Shown one piece after another: positions 36,167-45,538 of a stretch of DNA of 64,000 bases (positions are counted from its first letter, which is position 1; every line of letters begins with the position of its first letter). The stretch spans positions 248,001 to 312,000 of the forward strand of contig NZ_PQDH01000006.1 of NCBI RefSeq assembly GCF_002964605.1, written 5' to 3'. The notes under the pieces are model-generated. The model was not told the origin of the DNA. It was given only the letters and a program-made list of their open reading frames with translations, and ran no database searches. Source of the DNA: Vallitalea okinawensis (lineage in GTDB: Bacteria; Bacillota; Clostridia; Lachnospirales; PQDH01). Both the position numbers and the translations under genes were made by a program.

Positions 36167-37990
36167 TTAAATAACATCTCTTATCGGTAGATTTATACAG
36201 AAAGTTGACCCTTTCCCATAAACTGAATCCACTGTAATATGACCGCCATGATGTTCTACTATTTCCTTAACAATCGCCAATCCAAGACCTGTTCCTCCCA
36301 TAGCTCTTGAACGAGCTTTATCTACACGATAAAAGCGTTCGAAGATACGTGGTAAATCTTCTTCAGGAATACCTAGTCCATCATCTTCGATGATAATTTG
36401 GACCATATCAAAATGTTGCCGCATATTAAGTTTTATAGTAGCATCTTCTGGGCTGTATTTAACCGCATTACTAATAATATTTTTAATAACTTGCTCTATT
36501 CTATGAGCATCACCGATAATATGGAACTTGTCATCTTTATTCGCAAAGACCATCTGCTGATTTTTCTTATCCGCAAGTATTTTATACTTATCATAACAAT
36601 CTTCCATAAGTAGAGATAAGTCCATGGTTTTCATATTAAATTTAATTTGCTTATTATCTAATCGAGATAATTCCAACAAATCTTTCACTAGTGTAGTCAT
36701 ACGATCAGACTCATTATTAACTACCTGCAAGAAGTTTTCTGCTACATCTCGTTCATCTAATGCACCAGCTAATAAAGTCTCTGTATAACTCTTAATGGTC
36801 GTTAATGGCGTACGCAATTCATGTGATACATTAGCTACAAATTCTTTTTGCATTTCTTCTAGCTTCTTTTGCTCTGTCATATCCTGTAAAACTGTTATTA
36901 ATCCAAAAGACTCGTTGCTTTTGTCAATGTATGTAGCGAAGCACGCATTAATGTATTGATCATTAATAGCTAGCATAAATGTTTGTAACGAATTCGTATC
37001 CATTTCTAATAAACTTTCAAAATTAATCTCACTATCTAATGGCTCAAAAATACTACCAAATGGCTTATCTGCAATTTTTAGTCCTAACATACTATAAGCA
37101 GCAGGATTGGCATGAATCAGCTCATTTTTTGAGTTAAACACCAATATACCGTCTGCCATATGGGCAAAGACGGTTTCAAGCTTGTTCTTCTCACTGGTTA
37201 TTGCTGATAGTGTCTTATTAAGCTCAATAGCCATGTGATTAAAGGTTTCAGTTAACTGACCAATCTCATCATCAGACTTTACTTCAATCACATTATTTTC
37301 ATGAGATATATTCCCTTTTGCCATCTTCTTAGCGGACCTTGTTAAAGCTGCTATTGGTCGTGTTATAGTGTTTGCAAATAAGAAGCCTAAAACTGCTGAG
37401 ATAACTACAGATATAATAACAGATATAATGATGATTCTCACATATTCTGATAAATTCTCATTGACCTCTTCCAAAGATGTTTCCACATACATGGTATAAT
37501 CAAGGGTACCATCTCCATCCAAGTCGAAAGTGGTTGCGTAGGCAGCATAATCTTCATAACCTACTTCTCCCATGACATCTACTTCAATAATTGATGTGAG
37601 CTCCTGTCCATTTTCAACAGATTTCACCTGAGCTATTGTGTTTAGTTTCTTATTGTATTCTTTATATACTTCCTCTGCTAAATCTACTGAATCAGGGTAA
37701 ATAATTGAGCCCTGAATCTTTTTGACGTAAACATTATGCGTAGCATATAAATATTCAACACTCGTTTCATAAGTGTCTTTCATATTTTTAGCAACTTGAG
37801 CATCATCAACAATCGTCTCAGATTGCTCTAAAAGGGTAATCCTTCGTTCTGCGACACGTTCCAGTTCAGTAAATTTATCACCATAAGACTTAGACTTAAT
37901 TTGACTAACAATAAAAGTACCGCATATGATCATGACAATGGATATTAAGGTTACATATAAAACAACCAATCTCCATTTGATACTTTTCAT
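36167..37990 (-). CDS. walK: Sensor histidine kinase WalK
   Basis: 607 residues. Membrane segments at about 8-28 and 183-207 flank an outside domain; then HAMP (about 207-260), PAS (about 265-370), dimerisation/phosphoacceptor helix with NVSHELRTPLTT near 389, and an ATPase with NIISNAVKYSP, EDDGLGIPEEDLPRIFERFY and GTGLGLAIVKEIVEHH. The outer domain contains DLDGDGTLDYT near 155-165, a calcium-loop-like insertion. It phosphorylates WalR and controls wall metabolism. 15 bases after walR. Confidence 0.92.
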   Translation of the reverse strand: MKSIKWRLVVLYVTLISIVMIICGTFIVSQIKSKSYGDKFTELERVAERRITLLEQSETIVDDAQVAKNMKDTYETSVEYLYATHNVYVKKIQGSIIYPDSVDLAEEVYKEYNKKLNTIAQVKSVENGQELTSIIEVDVMGEVGYEDYAAYATTFDLDGDGTLDYTMYVETSLEEVNENLSEYVRIIIISVIISVVISAVLGFLFANTITRPIAALTRSAKKMAKGNISHENNVIEVKSDDEIGQLTETFNHMAIELNKTLSAITSEKNKLETVFAHMADGILVFNSKNELIHANPAAYSMLGLKIADKPFGSIFEPLDSEINFESLLEMDTNSLQTFMLAINDQYINACFATYIDKSNESFGLITVLQDMTEQKKLEEMQKEFVANVSHELRTPLTTIKSYTETLLAGALDERDVAENFLQVVNNESDRMTTLVKDLLELSRLDNKQIKFNMKTMDLSLLMEDCYDKYKILADKKNQQMVFANKDDKFHIIGDAHRIEQVIKNIISNAVKYSPEDATIKLNMRQHFDMVQIIIEDDGLGIPEEDLPRIFERFYRVDKARSRAMGGTGLGLAIVKEIVEHHGGHITVDSVYGKGSTFCINLPIRDVI

Positions 37991-38005
37991 ATTAAGATCT
38001 CCTAA

Positions 38006-38701
38006 CTAGCATTTTTCATTAAAATAGTAACCTATTCCTCTTTTAGTCAATATATATTCTGGCTTGCTAGGTATGTTTTCAACTTTTTCTCTTAATCTTC
38101 TAATCGTAACATCTACTGTTCTAACATCACCGTAATACTCATAACCCCAAACTTGTTCTAATAATGATTCTCTTGAGAAAATTTGTCCTTTTTGTGTGGC
38201 TAAGAATTTTAATAATTCATATTCTCTTAAAGTTAACTCAAGCACTTCACCTGCTTTTACCACTTCATAACGATCTGTATCAATTTGAAGATCACCTAGT
38301 TTTAAAACATTCTTATTGGTGCTTTCTTGAACATCAATGACTTTGCGTCTTAAATTAGCCTTTACTCTAGCCATCAATTCTCTTACACTAAAAGGTTTGG
38401 TTACATAATCATCTGCACCTAGCTCTAAGCCTAATACTTTATCAACTTCTTCAGCTCGTGCAGTTAACATGATAATTGGTGTATTCATTTTTTCTCTAAG
38501 TTTTCTACATACCTGTAACCCATCTAATTTGGGCATCATAATATCCAATAAGATAAGGTCTGGATTTTCTTTAAGCGCTTTATCATAGCCTTCTTCTCCA
38601 TCAAACCCCGTTACAACTTCATAACCTTCCTTCTTTAGGTTAAAGGATAAGATATCAACGATTGCTTTTTCATCATCTACTATTAGTACTTTTTGACTCA
38701 T
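38006..38701 (-). CDS. walR: Response regulator WalR (OmpR family)
   Basis: 231 residues. Receiver domain (1-120): IVDDEKAIVDIL, phosphoacceptor Asp in LILLDIMMPKLDG near 53, LTARAEEVDKVLGLELGADDYVTKPF. DNA-binding winged helix (about 130-230): LTLREYELLKFLATQKGQIFSRE, VWGYEYYGDVRTVDVTIRRLREKVE. The VWGYEYYGDVRTVDV stretch is a WalR hallmark. It heads the operon walR-walK-secreted-yycH-yycI. The promoter should lie in 38702-38929 before the upstream terminator. Confidence 0.93.
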   Translation of the reverse strand: MSQKVLIVDDEKAIVDILSFNLKKEGYEVVTGFDGEEGYDKALKENPDLILLDIMMPKLDGLQVCRKLREKMNTPIIMLTARAEEVDKVLGLELGADDYVTKPFSVRELMARVKANLRRKVIDVQESTNKNVLKLGDLQIDTDRYEVVKAGEVLELTLREYELLKFLATQKGQIFSRESLLEQVWGYEYYGDVRTVDVTIRRLREKVENIPSKPEYILTKRGIGYYFNEKC

Positions 38702-38929
38702 CTAATCACCGTCCTCAGATTATTCTTAATGCTCTAAAGTATTCTCTCTCTATATAACTATAAATGCATCTTATTTTTTTAATAAAGGTACACATTTTGA
38801 ACTCATATAAACCCTCATAAAATAAGTTCATAATATGTAAGATACCTATTTCAATATACATATAATTCTATTGTATCAAATTTCATTGGTAAATTAAAGC
38901 TTTTTCCATTGACAATCCATGTCAATAAA

Positions 38930-38949
38930 CCCCAAGGCTTCCCTCGGGG
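38930..38949. terminator. Terminator of the M23 peptidase gene
   Basis: CCCCAAGG, loop, CCTCGGGG; eight-pair stem just past the peptidase stop. TTTATTG follows on the reverse strand. Confidence 0.75.
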
Positions 38950-38993
38950 TCATTAATTTTTTAATAGGATTTTTCCCATCATATATTATTCAA

Positions 38994-40748
38994 TCAATAG
39001 ATATAATTCGCAGGATTCTTAAATTCACCATAATATCGTATTTCAAAATGACAATGGTTACCAGTACTATTACCAGTACTACCTATAGCTGCAATAGCAT
39101 CACCTTGCTCAACATATTGACCTACATAAACATATAGATTACTATTGTGTCCATAGTAAGTTTTATAGCCATTACCATGATTAATAATTACTAAATAACC
39201 ATAACCACTCATCCATCCTGCATGTTCTACAGTACCACTAGCAGAGGCTCTTACGTTATTTCCATAAGGTGCTGCTAAATCAATACCATAATGCATCGAA
39301 CCCCAACGATAACCATAGCCAGATGTAAAGGTTCCGCTAGGAACAGGGTTAATAAATTGTGGTGGTGTTAAAGTTCCTTTAACGATGACCTTCGGCGTTG
39401 GATCCTCAACAACGAGTTCGTTAACAATCACTTTGTCAACCTCTATACCATCAACCTTCACAATATTTGCAGTAATTTCTTTGACACCGCTTGACCCTTC
39501 ATCTTTAACGCGAGAATAAGTTGTATATTGAGTATCATCGTATTCATATAAAGGTTCAGTTTCAAATGTCTCTTCAAAAGTTATGCGTTCTTTTGTCTCT
39601 ACAGAAAGATTAGGATCTGGCTGAGTAATTGTAATTTCTTGACCAATTTGAATCTTGTTTGCATTTTCCTCTAAATCAGGATTTAATGCATATAACTCAG
39701 ATAATCCCATTCCATGATCTTCTGCAATTTTCCCTGGAAAATCACCAGATTGAATATTATAAATAACTTGTTCTTCTTCAAAGTCCATCAAAGTATCTAC
39801 TGCAACATCTACTGTCTCAATATTATCTTGTTTAACAAATACTGTGGATACTTTAACTGCATCTACAAAACCAACTTCTTGAACACCTTCATCTGGCACT
39901 GTTTCATCCATAACTTCTTCATTTTCTATACCAGGTGATGGTTCTATTGAAGCAGACATATACGCCTCATCACCAGAACCTGATGTACGAGCAATTTTAG
40001 GTTGTGCAGTAGCTAAGGCTAATTCCTCAGCATCTTCTACCTTTTCGATAACGATAGCATCGCTAGCATCATTGTTTATATCAACTTCAGTTACTTCATA
40101 GGTTTCATCTTCAGGTAGGTACTGACTAGTTACCCTTGTTAATGCATGTTTAACATCTTCTAAGTTATCCAATGTGACTTGTGTACCATTCTCAACTTCA
40201 ATAACAAATGCTTGAACTAATAATTCATCAATATTTCTTTCAAGAGTCTTATATAAAGCAGTTTTAAAAGCTTCATTGTCTAATAAGTCTGCTGATTGGT
40301 CATAAGAAGTCTTAACCTCTAAGGCATTTGGTAAAGCATATACTTGGTTATTCTTCATATTTAATTGTCCAATAACCTCGCTTAATAGCTGATCAACTTC
40401 TTCTGCGTTTTCAACAGAACCAACCAAATAATTCTCAAAATAAACATCATAACCACTTGCAGTACTTACAAGACTTGTAGACAGTATCTGACTCGTTTCA
40501 TTATCTAGCTCAGGTACAGAAGTTAATGTAAGTCCACCAGTTATTAACAAAACTGTCGCACCAGCAACAATAGCAATCTTTCCTTTGTTGGCTAAGATAG
40601 CATCCTTGCTCATGATTTTTTGGATTTTATTTAAATTCATCTTTTGTTGTGATGTTGTTAATACTTTTTTAATGTTTTCTCTTAGGTTTTTTTCCATTTT
40701 GCTAAATTTTATAACGGATATCTTTAGCATGTTCTTAAACTTTGACAT
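38994..40748 (-). CDS. Membrane-anchored M23 endopeptidase with LysM and G5 domains
   Basis: 584 residues. Basic cytoplasmic start, one membrane segment (about 57-78), an outside region with a repeated helical segment, a LysM (about 331-380, IYNIQSGDFPGKIAEDHG), a G5 domain (about 383-466) and an M23 peptidase (about 475-584). Zinc ligands are visible in MHYGIDLA near 489 and NHCHFEIR near 567. It cuts peptidoglycan peptides in the wall. It lies upstream of walR with the same orientation and its own terminator; WalR commonly controls such hydrolases. Confidence 0.9.
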   Translation of the reverse strand: MSKFKNMLKISVIKFSKMEKNLRENIKKVLTTSQQKMNLNKIQKIMSKDAILANKGKIAIVAGATVLLITGGLTLTSVPELDNETSQILSTSLVSTASGYDVYFENYLVGSVENAEEVDQLLSEVIGQLNMKNNQVYALPNALEVKTSYDQSADLLDNEAFKTALYKTLERNIDELLVQAFVIEVENGTQVTLDNLEDVKHALTRVTSQYLPEDETYEVTEVDINNDASDAIVIEKVEDAEELALATAQPKIARTSGSGDEAYMSASIEPSPGIENEEVMDETVPDEGVQEVGFVDAVKVSTVFVKQDNIETVDVAVDTLMDFEEEQVIYNIQSGDFPGKIAEDHGMGLSELYALNPDLEENANKIQIGQEITITQPDPNLSVETKERITFEETFETEPLYEYDDTQYTTYSRVKDEGSSGVKEITANIVKVDGIEVDKVIVNELVVEDPTPKVIVKGTLTPPQFINPVPSGTFTSGYGYRWGSMHYGIDLAAPYGNNVRASASGTVEHAGWMSGYGYLVIINHGNGYKTYYGHNSNLYVYVGQYVEQGDAIAAIGSTGNSTGNHCHFEIRYYGEFKNPANYIY

Positions 40749-40883
40749 TCTTTTGCCTCCAGGTAAAATCGGATTTAATAATTTGTTAATAATTTTGTAA
40801 AAACCTAATTTTATTGTATCAAATATTCTTCCCTTTGTAAAGGAAGAATAGAGACTAGCTTCATATTTACTATAAGATCATAA

Positions 40884-40926
40884 AAAATTAAGCTTGAAAA
40901 TAACCATCATCATTATTTCCAAGCTT
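40884..40926 (-). terminator. Terminator of the ABC exporter operon
   Basis: AAGCTTG-G-AAATAA pairs with TTATTT-T-CAAGCTT around a nine-base loop, then AATTTTTT on the reverse strand. It ends the transcript running from 44957 to 41037. Confidence 0.88.
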
Positions 40927-41036
40927 TTACAATACTATTCATCTTATATTTTTAACTTAACTTCTTTAGATAAGTATACTTAAGTTCAATATGTTAATCG
41001 CAGTAACTTATCTAACAATATTTCTTATCAGCTTTG

Positions 41037-42821
41037 TTAGGCTGATATACTTTTTACCTGTGCCATAAACAAGTTATAGTAGATACCTTTCCTATTTAAA
41101 AGCTGTTTATGACTTCCTTCTTCTTTGATAACACCTTCATCTATAACAAGAATACGATCTGCCTTCTCAATGGTACTTAGTCGGTGGGCAATAACAAATG
41201 ACGTTCTTCCACTCAGCAAACTCTGAATACCTTGCTGTACTAATTTTTCTGTTTGTGTATCAATACTTGAAGTAGCCTCATCCAGAATTAATATCTTAGG
41301 ATTAGATAACATGGTACGTGCAAAGGCTATTAATTGTCTTTGACCAACTGATAGACGAGATCCCCGTTCATTAACATCTGTGTCATACCCCTTTTCTAGA
41401 CGCATAACAAAGTCATGAGCCTTTACTGCCTTAGCAGCTGCTATTATCTCCTCATCTGTTGCTCCGATCTTACCGTAAGCAATGTTATCTTTAATACTAC
41501 CCGAAAATAGGAAAGTATCTTGTGTCATAATACCCATTTGACTTCTTAGAGACTCTATCGTTACATCTTTTACATCAATACCATCTACCTTAACATGACC
41601 TGATGTAGAATCATAGAATCGGCTAACTAAATTGACTATGGTGGTTTTCCCAGCTCCAGTCGGTCCAACAAGTGCTATGGTCTCACCTGTTTGAATGTCC
41701 AAGTTGATATCATGTAAAACAGGAACATCTTTATCATATTCAAAGCTTACATGATCAAACTTTATATTTCCCTTCACATCAGGCATATTTTTAGCATCTG
41801 ATTCATCAATGATATCTGGCTCTACATCTAGTATTTCAAAGATACGCTCTGCACCAGCCATGTTCGTAATCAAAGTATTATAAAAATTACTAATCTGCAT
41901 AACTGGATGCCAAAACATAGAGATGTAAGCTGTGAACACCACAAGGGTTCCAATAGAGATGTCACCACCTGTTTGCAAAGTATGAACACCATAAGCAAAC
42001 ACAATTACCGTACCAGCTCCCCATGATAATTCTACCATGGGCCAAAATAAATTACCTAATAAAATAGCTTTTACAAAAGATAACTTATGCTCTCTAAGCA
42101 GCTTAACAAAGTTACCAAGGGTCCGTTCTTCAGCCGTAAAACTTTGAACAACTCTAATCCCTGAAAAATTCTCATGGGTATAAGCATTTAAGTTGGAGTT
42201 TTTTTGTCGAAACTCTTGCCACAACTTATGACCATATACCTCAACTATAATCATACCTATTATCAATAGTGGTAGCATGACTAATGATATAAGTGTTAAT
42301 TTAGGTTCCATAACAAACATAATGATTAGTGCAGCAAACATCTTGATGAAGTTAGGAATTAATTGTGTAACACTGTTTACAAATAAATCTTTTAATGAGT
42401 TAACATCTCCAATAATACGTGCAAGTATTTTACCCGCTGGACGACTGTCAAAAAAACTAAAGGATAATTTCTGAATATGGGTATACAAGTCTTGACGTAT
42501 CGTCATCAATATTTTGTTACTGGCAGTTAACATAATAGATATTCTGTTTTTGTAACAGAACATGGATATTATGTTTGCTCCGATTACCATTATTCCTACG
42601 ATAACCAATAATTTCAGGTCATTATCTGGTATAAAATAATCTAGCCCAAGTTTCATGAAGTAGGGGTTGAGTAAGTCTACCCCTACAATCAATGTTGTTA
42701 GTAATAATGTCTGAATGATCTCCTTTTTATAAGGTTTCATATATGTGAATAGACGTCTAATTAATTTTTTCTTAGAATAGCTAACTATGTTCTCATCTTG
42801 CTTTACCATGTTCTTAGCCAT
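41037..42821 (-). CDS. ABC exporter half-transporter, subunit with LSVGQ signature
   Basis: 594 residues from the ATG at 42821 (GGGGGT seven bases upstream; earlier ATG and GTG overlap that site). Six-helix membrane domain (about 45-340) then ATPase: Walker A GPTGAGKTT near 389, signature LSVGQRQL near 492 and Walker B ILILDEATSSID near 513, with catalytic Glu and H-loop FVIAHRLSTI. The signature is changed from LSGGQ to LSVGQ. Together with the partner at 43239 it fits a TM287/288 or LmrCD-type heterodimer: this is the subunit supplying the working Glu. A role in drug, lipid or peptide export is possible; substrate unknown. Confidence 0.9.
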   Translation of the reverse strand: MAKNMVKQDENIVSYSKKKLIRRLFTYMKPYKKEIIQTLLLTTLIVGVDLLNPYFMKLGLDYFIPDNDLKLLVIVGIMVIGANIISMFCYKNRISIMLTASNKILMTIRQDLYTHIQKLSFSFFDSRPAGKILARIIGDVNSLKDLFVNSVTQLIPNFIKMFAALIIMFVMEPKLTLISLVMLPLLIIGMIIVEVYGHKLWQEFRQKNSNLNAYTHENFSGIRVVQSFTAEERTLGNFVKLLREHKLSFVKAILLGNLFWPMVELSWGAGTVIVFAYGVHTLQTGGDISIGTLVVFTAYISMFWHPVMQISNFYNTLITNMAGAERIFEILDVEPDIIDESDAKNMPDVKGNIKFDHVSFEYDKDVPVLHDINLDIQTGETIALVGPTGAGKTTIVNLVSRFYDSTSGHVKVDGIDVKDVTIESLRSQMGIMTQDTFLFSGSIKDNIAYGKIGATDEEIIAAAKAVKAHDFVMRLEKGYDTDVNERGSRLSVGQRQLIAFARTMLSNPKILILDEATSSIDTQTEKLVQQGIQSLLSGRTSFVIAHRLSTIEKADRILVIDEGVIKEEGSHKQLLNRKGIYYNLFMAQVKSISA

Positions 42822-42849
42822 GGTCATCACCCCCGATCATGAAATAGCA

Positions 42850-43008
42850 CTACTTTTCTTCTTTATAAGCATCTTTCTTTAATAGTTGACTGCTATTGCG
42901 ACGGCTAAGGATAGACTCACCCATTGATAATCGACTAAAGGCTTTGTCTTCCATTAAATCACTTCTAATAAATGCATTATAATATAATAAAGTTTCAAAT
43001 TGTTGCAT
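42850..43008 (-). CDS. 52-residue SMGES peptide A
   Basis: New call, too short for a standard ORF scan. 52 residues, MQQFETLLYYNAFIR start, then DLMEDKAFSRLSMGESILSR and a basic/acidic tail ending EEK. GGAGGAATTAGT precedes the ATG. Predicted soluble helical, no signal peptide, no Cys. It is a clear paralogue of peptide B next to it: both 52 residues, LY at 8-9 and a shared R-[LF]-SMGES-[IL]-[LM]-x-R core. It ends 28 bases before the ABC subunit at 42821, so it is cotranscribed and possibly coupled. I do not know the family. A regulatory or accessory subunit of the exporter, a leader peptide or an exported substrate are all possible. Confidence 0.85.
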   Translation of the reverse strand: MQQFETLLYYNAFIRSDLMEDKAFSRLSMGESILSRRNSSQLLKKDAYKEEK

Positions 43009-43022
43009 ACTAATTCCTCCTC

Positions 43023-43181
43023 TTATCTACGCCTTTTTCTTTTTCTTTTTATTTGTTCTGAATATAGAACTCGATTCATTAATGACTCTCCCATGGAAAA
43101 CCTATTATAAAGTATCTCGTCAGCAGAGCGGTTAATCATATATGTTCCTAAAGTATATAAATTTATATTCCAATCGTTCAT
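43023..43181 (-). CDS. 52-residue SMGES peptide B
   Basis: New call. 52 residues: MNDWNINLYTLGTYMIN start, then SADEILYNRFSMGESLMNR and a strikingly basic tail of eight Arg/Lys in KRKRKRRR. GGAGG, seven bases, ATG. The tail contrasts with peptide A's mixed tail while the SMGES core is the same, suggesting duplication and divergence. It lies 57 bases after the first ABC subunit gene and 14 bases before peptide A, in one transcript. Function unknown. Confidence 0.85.
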   Translation of the reverse strand: MNDWNINLYTLGTYMINRSADEILYNRFSMGESLMNRVLYSEQIKRKRKRRR

Positions 43182-43238
43182 GTTAATTCCTCCAAATTTT
43201 CTTTAACTGTTTCAATAACATCATATACAATGTTATTA

Positions 43239-44957
43239 TTAATCAATTAATCCTTCATATTGTTGTTGATAGATTTCATGGTATCTACCTTTTTTATTGA
43301 GTAATCCAAAATGTGTGCCTCTTTCAACGATTTCACCATCATCAATGACTATGATCTCATCTGCATCCTTAACAGCCGAAATACGATGGGCAATAATAAA
43401 CTTTGTTACATCTTTTTCGCCTCGTATAGCATCTTGAATACTTCCCTCTGTTTCCATATCTAAGGCTGATGTGGCATCATCAAAGATAACCACCTTTGGT
43501 TTAGCCGCTAAGGCTCTAGCTATGGAAATCCTTTGTTTCTGTCCACCTGACAAACCAATACCACGTTCACCAATAACTGTTTCATATTTATCATTCATCT
43601 TATCTACAAAGGAATGTACATCTGCTTTTTTAGCAGCTGCAATCAAATCCTCATTAGATATTTCAGAATTTCCAAACCTAATGTTCTCTTCAATGGTTTC
43701 AGAGAACAGAAAGGTGTCTTGCATGACAACGGATACTTGCTTACGTAAACTGTCTAATGTCGCATCCTTAATATTGATTCCATCCATGGTAATCTTACCT
43801 TCTGTTGCATCGTAGTAACGAGTAAGTAAATTGATAATGGATGTTTTTCCGCATCCTGTTGCTCCCATTATAGCAATTGTTTCACCAGGCTTTGCATATA
43901 TGTTAATGTTCTTTAATACGTAATTCTCTTCACCATAAGTAAAACTTACATTTTCAAATTTTACTTCGCCTGTACATTCTTCTAAACTAATAGCATCTTC
44001 TTTCTCTATGATCTCCGATGTGGCATTGAATATTTTATCTAGTTTCTTCATAGATGCACGACATTCAGCCACCATTCCCGCTAACCAACCCAGCATACGC
44101 ATTGGCCATATGATCATATTGATATAACCACTAAAAGCAATTAAAACACCAATACTAATATCTCCACCTACTACAACAATACCACCTATTAGAGTTACCA
44201 AAATAATTAACATATTTGTTAGGAACTCCATCTTAGGAAAATAGTAAGCTATCGTATTAGCATGCTCATTATTGAGTTTGTAATATGTTTTATTATGGGA
44301 TAAAAATTTATTTATTTCATAGCGTTCTCTTGCGAATGCTTTAACTAATCTCACTCCAGATATATTCTCTTGAGCAATGGTGTTAAGCTGTGCTGTTTCA
44401 TCACTGATTTTACCGTATACCTCACCGATCTTTTTTTCAAATTTCATAGCTAGCATACCGATAAAAGGTACAATGGCTAAACATGCTAAGGCTAGTTGCC
44501 AGTTTAGGATCAACATAAAAGTTGAAGCCATTATAAAATACAGGGATTGATCAATGATTAACATCGCTCCGAAACTAAAGGTTCTAAAGATATTATCCGC
44601 ATCCTCTTTTATCCTTGACATGATTTCGCCTGTGTTCATACCATCAAAGTAGCTAAAGGATAAGGACTGTAAGTGTTTAAATAAATCTTTTCTTAAATCA
44701 AATGTTACAGTTACACCTACATAATCAAATAGAATCTCTCTCAAGTAGCCTAAGATAATCCGCGCAAGTATAATCCCGACTAATAATAATACTAAATCTT
44801 TAAATAACCCATATTGTTCTCCTCTAATAACCTCATCAACAATTCTTTGTGTAATGAGTGGGTTGAACATATCTAGAAACGTTGCTGTGACCAAAAATAA
44901 AATTGCCAATAAATATATATACCAATACTTCAAAGCGTATTTAAAAACTCTAATCAC
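43239..44957 (-). CDS. ABC exporter half-transporter, subunit with degenerate Walker B
   Basis: 572 residues, GTG start with AGGGGG eight bases upstream. Six-helix exporter domain (about 15-310), ATPase with Walker A GATGCGKTS near 368, signature LSGGQKQR near 471, Walker B VVIFDDATSALD near 492 and H-loop FIIAHRISAV. The catalytic Glu after Walker B is Asp, so one of the two ATP sites is degenerate, as in TM287/288. First gene of the exporter operon: this subunit, peptides B and A, then the partner subunit. Confidence 0.9.
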   Translation of the reverse strand: MIRVFKYALKYWYIYLLAILFLVTATFLDMFNPLITQRIVDEVIRGEQYGLFKDLVLLLVGIILARIILGYLREILFDYVGVTVTFDLRKDLFKHLQSLSFSYFDGMNTGEIMSRIKEDADNIFRTFSFGAMLIIDQSLYFIMASTFMLILNWQLALACLAIVPFIGMLAMKFEKKIGEVYGKISDETAQLNTIAQENISGVRLVKAFARERYEINKFLSHNKTYYKLNNEHANTIAYYFPKMEFLTNMLIILVTLIGGIVVVGGDISIGVLIAFSGYINMIIWPMRMLGWLAGMVAECRASMKKLDKIFNATSEIIEKEDAISLEECTGEVKFENVSFTYGEENYVLKNINIYAKPGETIAIMGATGCGKTSIINLLTRYYDATEGKITMDGINIKDATLDSLRKQVSVVMQDTFLFSETIEENIRFGNSEISNEDLIAAAKKADVHSFVDKMNDKYETVIGERGIGLSGGQKQRISIARALAAKPKVVIFDDATSALDMETEGSIQDAIRGEKDVTKFIIAHRISAVKDADEIIVIDDGEIVERGTHFGLLNKKGRYHEIYQQQYEGLID

Positions 44958-45113
44958 TGTTATTCCCCCTCTGCTTCATTCTTCTCGTCATCAATAACTC
45001 ATTTTCTCAAAACTTAATCACTTTTCTCATTTTTTTGTTAGTCATACCACTGTCCCCCTTCATATATAGAATATTAATAATCTTTTTAATTTTCTTTCTT
45101 TCTCAGAAGGTAA

Positions 45114-45141
45114 CAAAAAAGCGAGGCTATAATAACCTCGC
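45114..45141 (-). terminator. Second of two terminators after peptide C
   Basis: GCGAGG pairs with CCTCGC around a nine-base loop, then six or more T on the reverse strand. Confidence 0.85.
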
Positions 45142-45190
45142 TTTCATACACGTTTTTCATTATTTAGCATAAAATAACTCAAAATGAGGT

Positions 45191-45218
45191 CAAAAAAGCC
45201 GTGGGAATAACCCACGGC
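45191..45218 (-). terminator. First of two terminators after peptide C
   Basis: GCCGTGGG, loop TTATT, CCCACGGC, then six T on the reverse strand. Together with the next it isolates the peptide transcript from the ABC operon. Confidence 0.9.
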
Positions 45219-45252
45219 ATACCTCTCTTGCTAAAGTAACACATAAAAACGC

Positions 45253-45384
45253 CTATTGAATACGTCCTTCTGAGGCAGGGCTATTAGAAAAATAAAGATT
45301 ATTAACTTGTAATTGTGAACCATCAAATTTGTTATTAAAATCGGATGTGTTGTAGCCTCTCAATTTGATTGTTACGTTATTCAT
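45253..45384 (-). CDS. 43-residue peptide C
   Basis: New call. 43 residues: MNNVTIKLRGYNTSDFNNKF, DGSQLQVNNLYFSNS and tail PASEGRIQ; rich in Asn and Ser, no Cys, no signal peptide. AGGAGG stands seven bases before the ATG, the best ribosome site in the region. A TTGACA...TAAGCT promoter lies upstream (45442-45470) and two terminators downstream, so it is a self-contained small gene. Its position ahead of the exporter operon makes a link plausible but unproven; it does not share the SMGES motif. Confidence 0.75.
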   Translation of the reverse strand: MNNVTIKLRGYNTSDFNNKFDGSQLQVNNLYFSNSPASEGRIQ

Positions 45385-45441
45385 AACTCTACCTCCTTTT
45401 CTATAAAAATTATTAATTATTTACAATTAATTTCCTTTAAA

Positions 45442-45470
45442 AGCTTAACGCTTATTGAAGGATTTGTCAA
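45442..45470 (-). promoter_or_regulatory. Promoter of the peptide C gene
   Basis: TTGACA (45465-45470), 17-base spacer, TAAGCT (45442-45447); the -10 is imperfect. Confidence 0.55.
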
Positions 45471-45538
45471 TACTTTTTTTCCATTTTTTTATTTCAATTA
45501 TATTACAACCCAAACTTAATACAGCAATTATTCAATTG

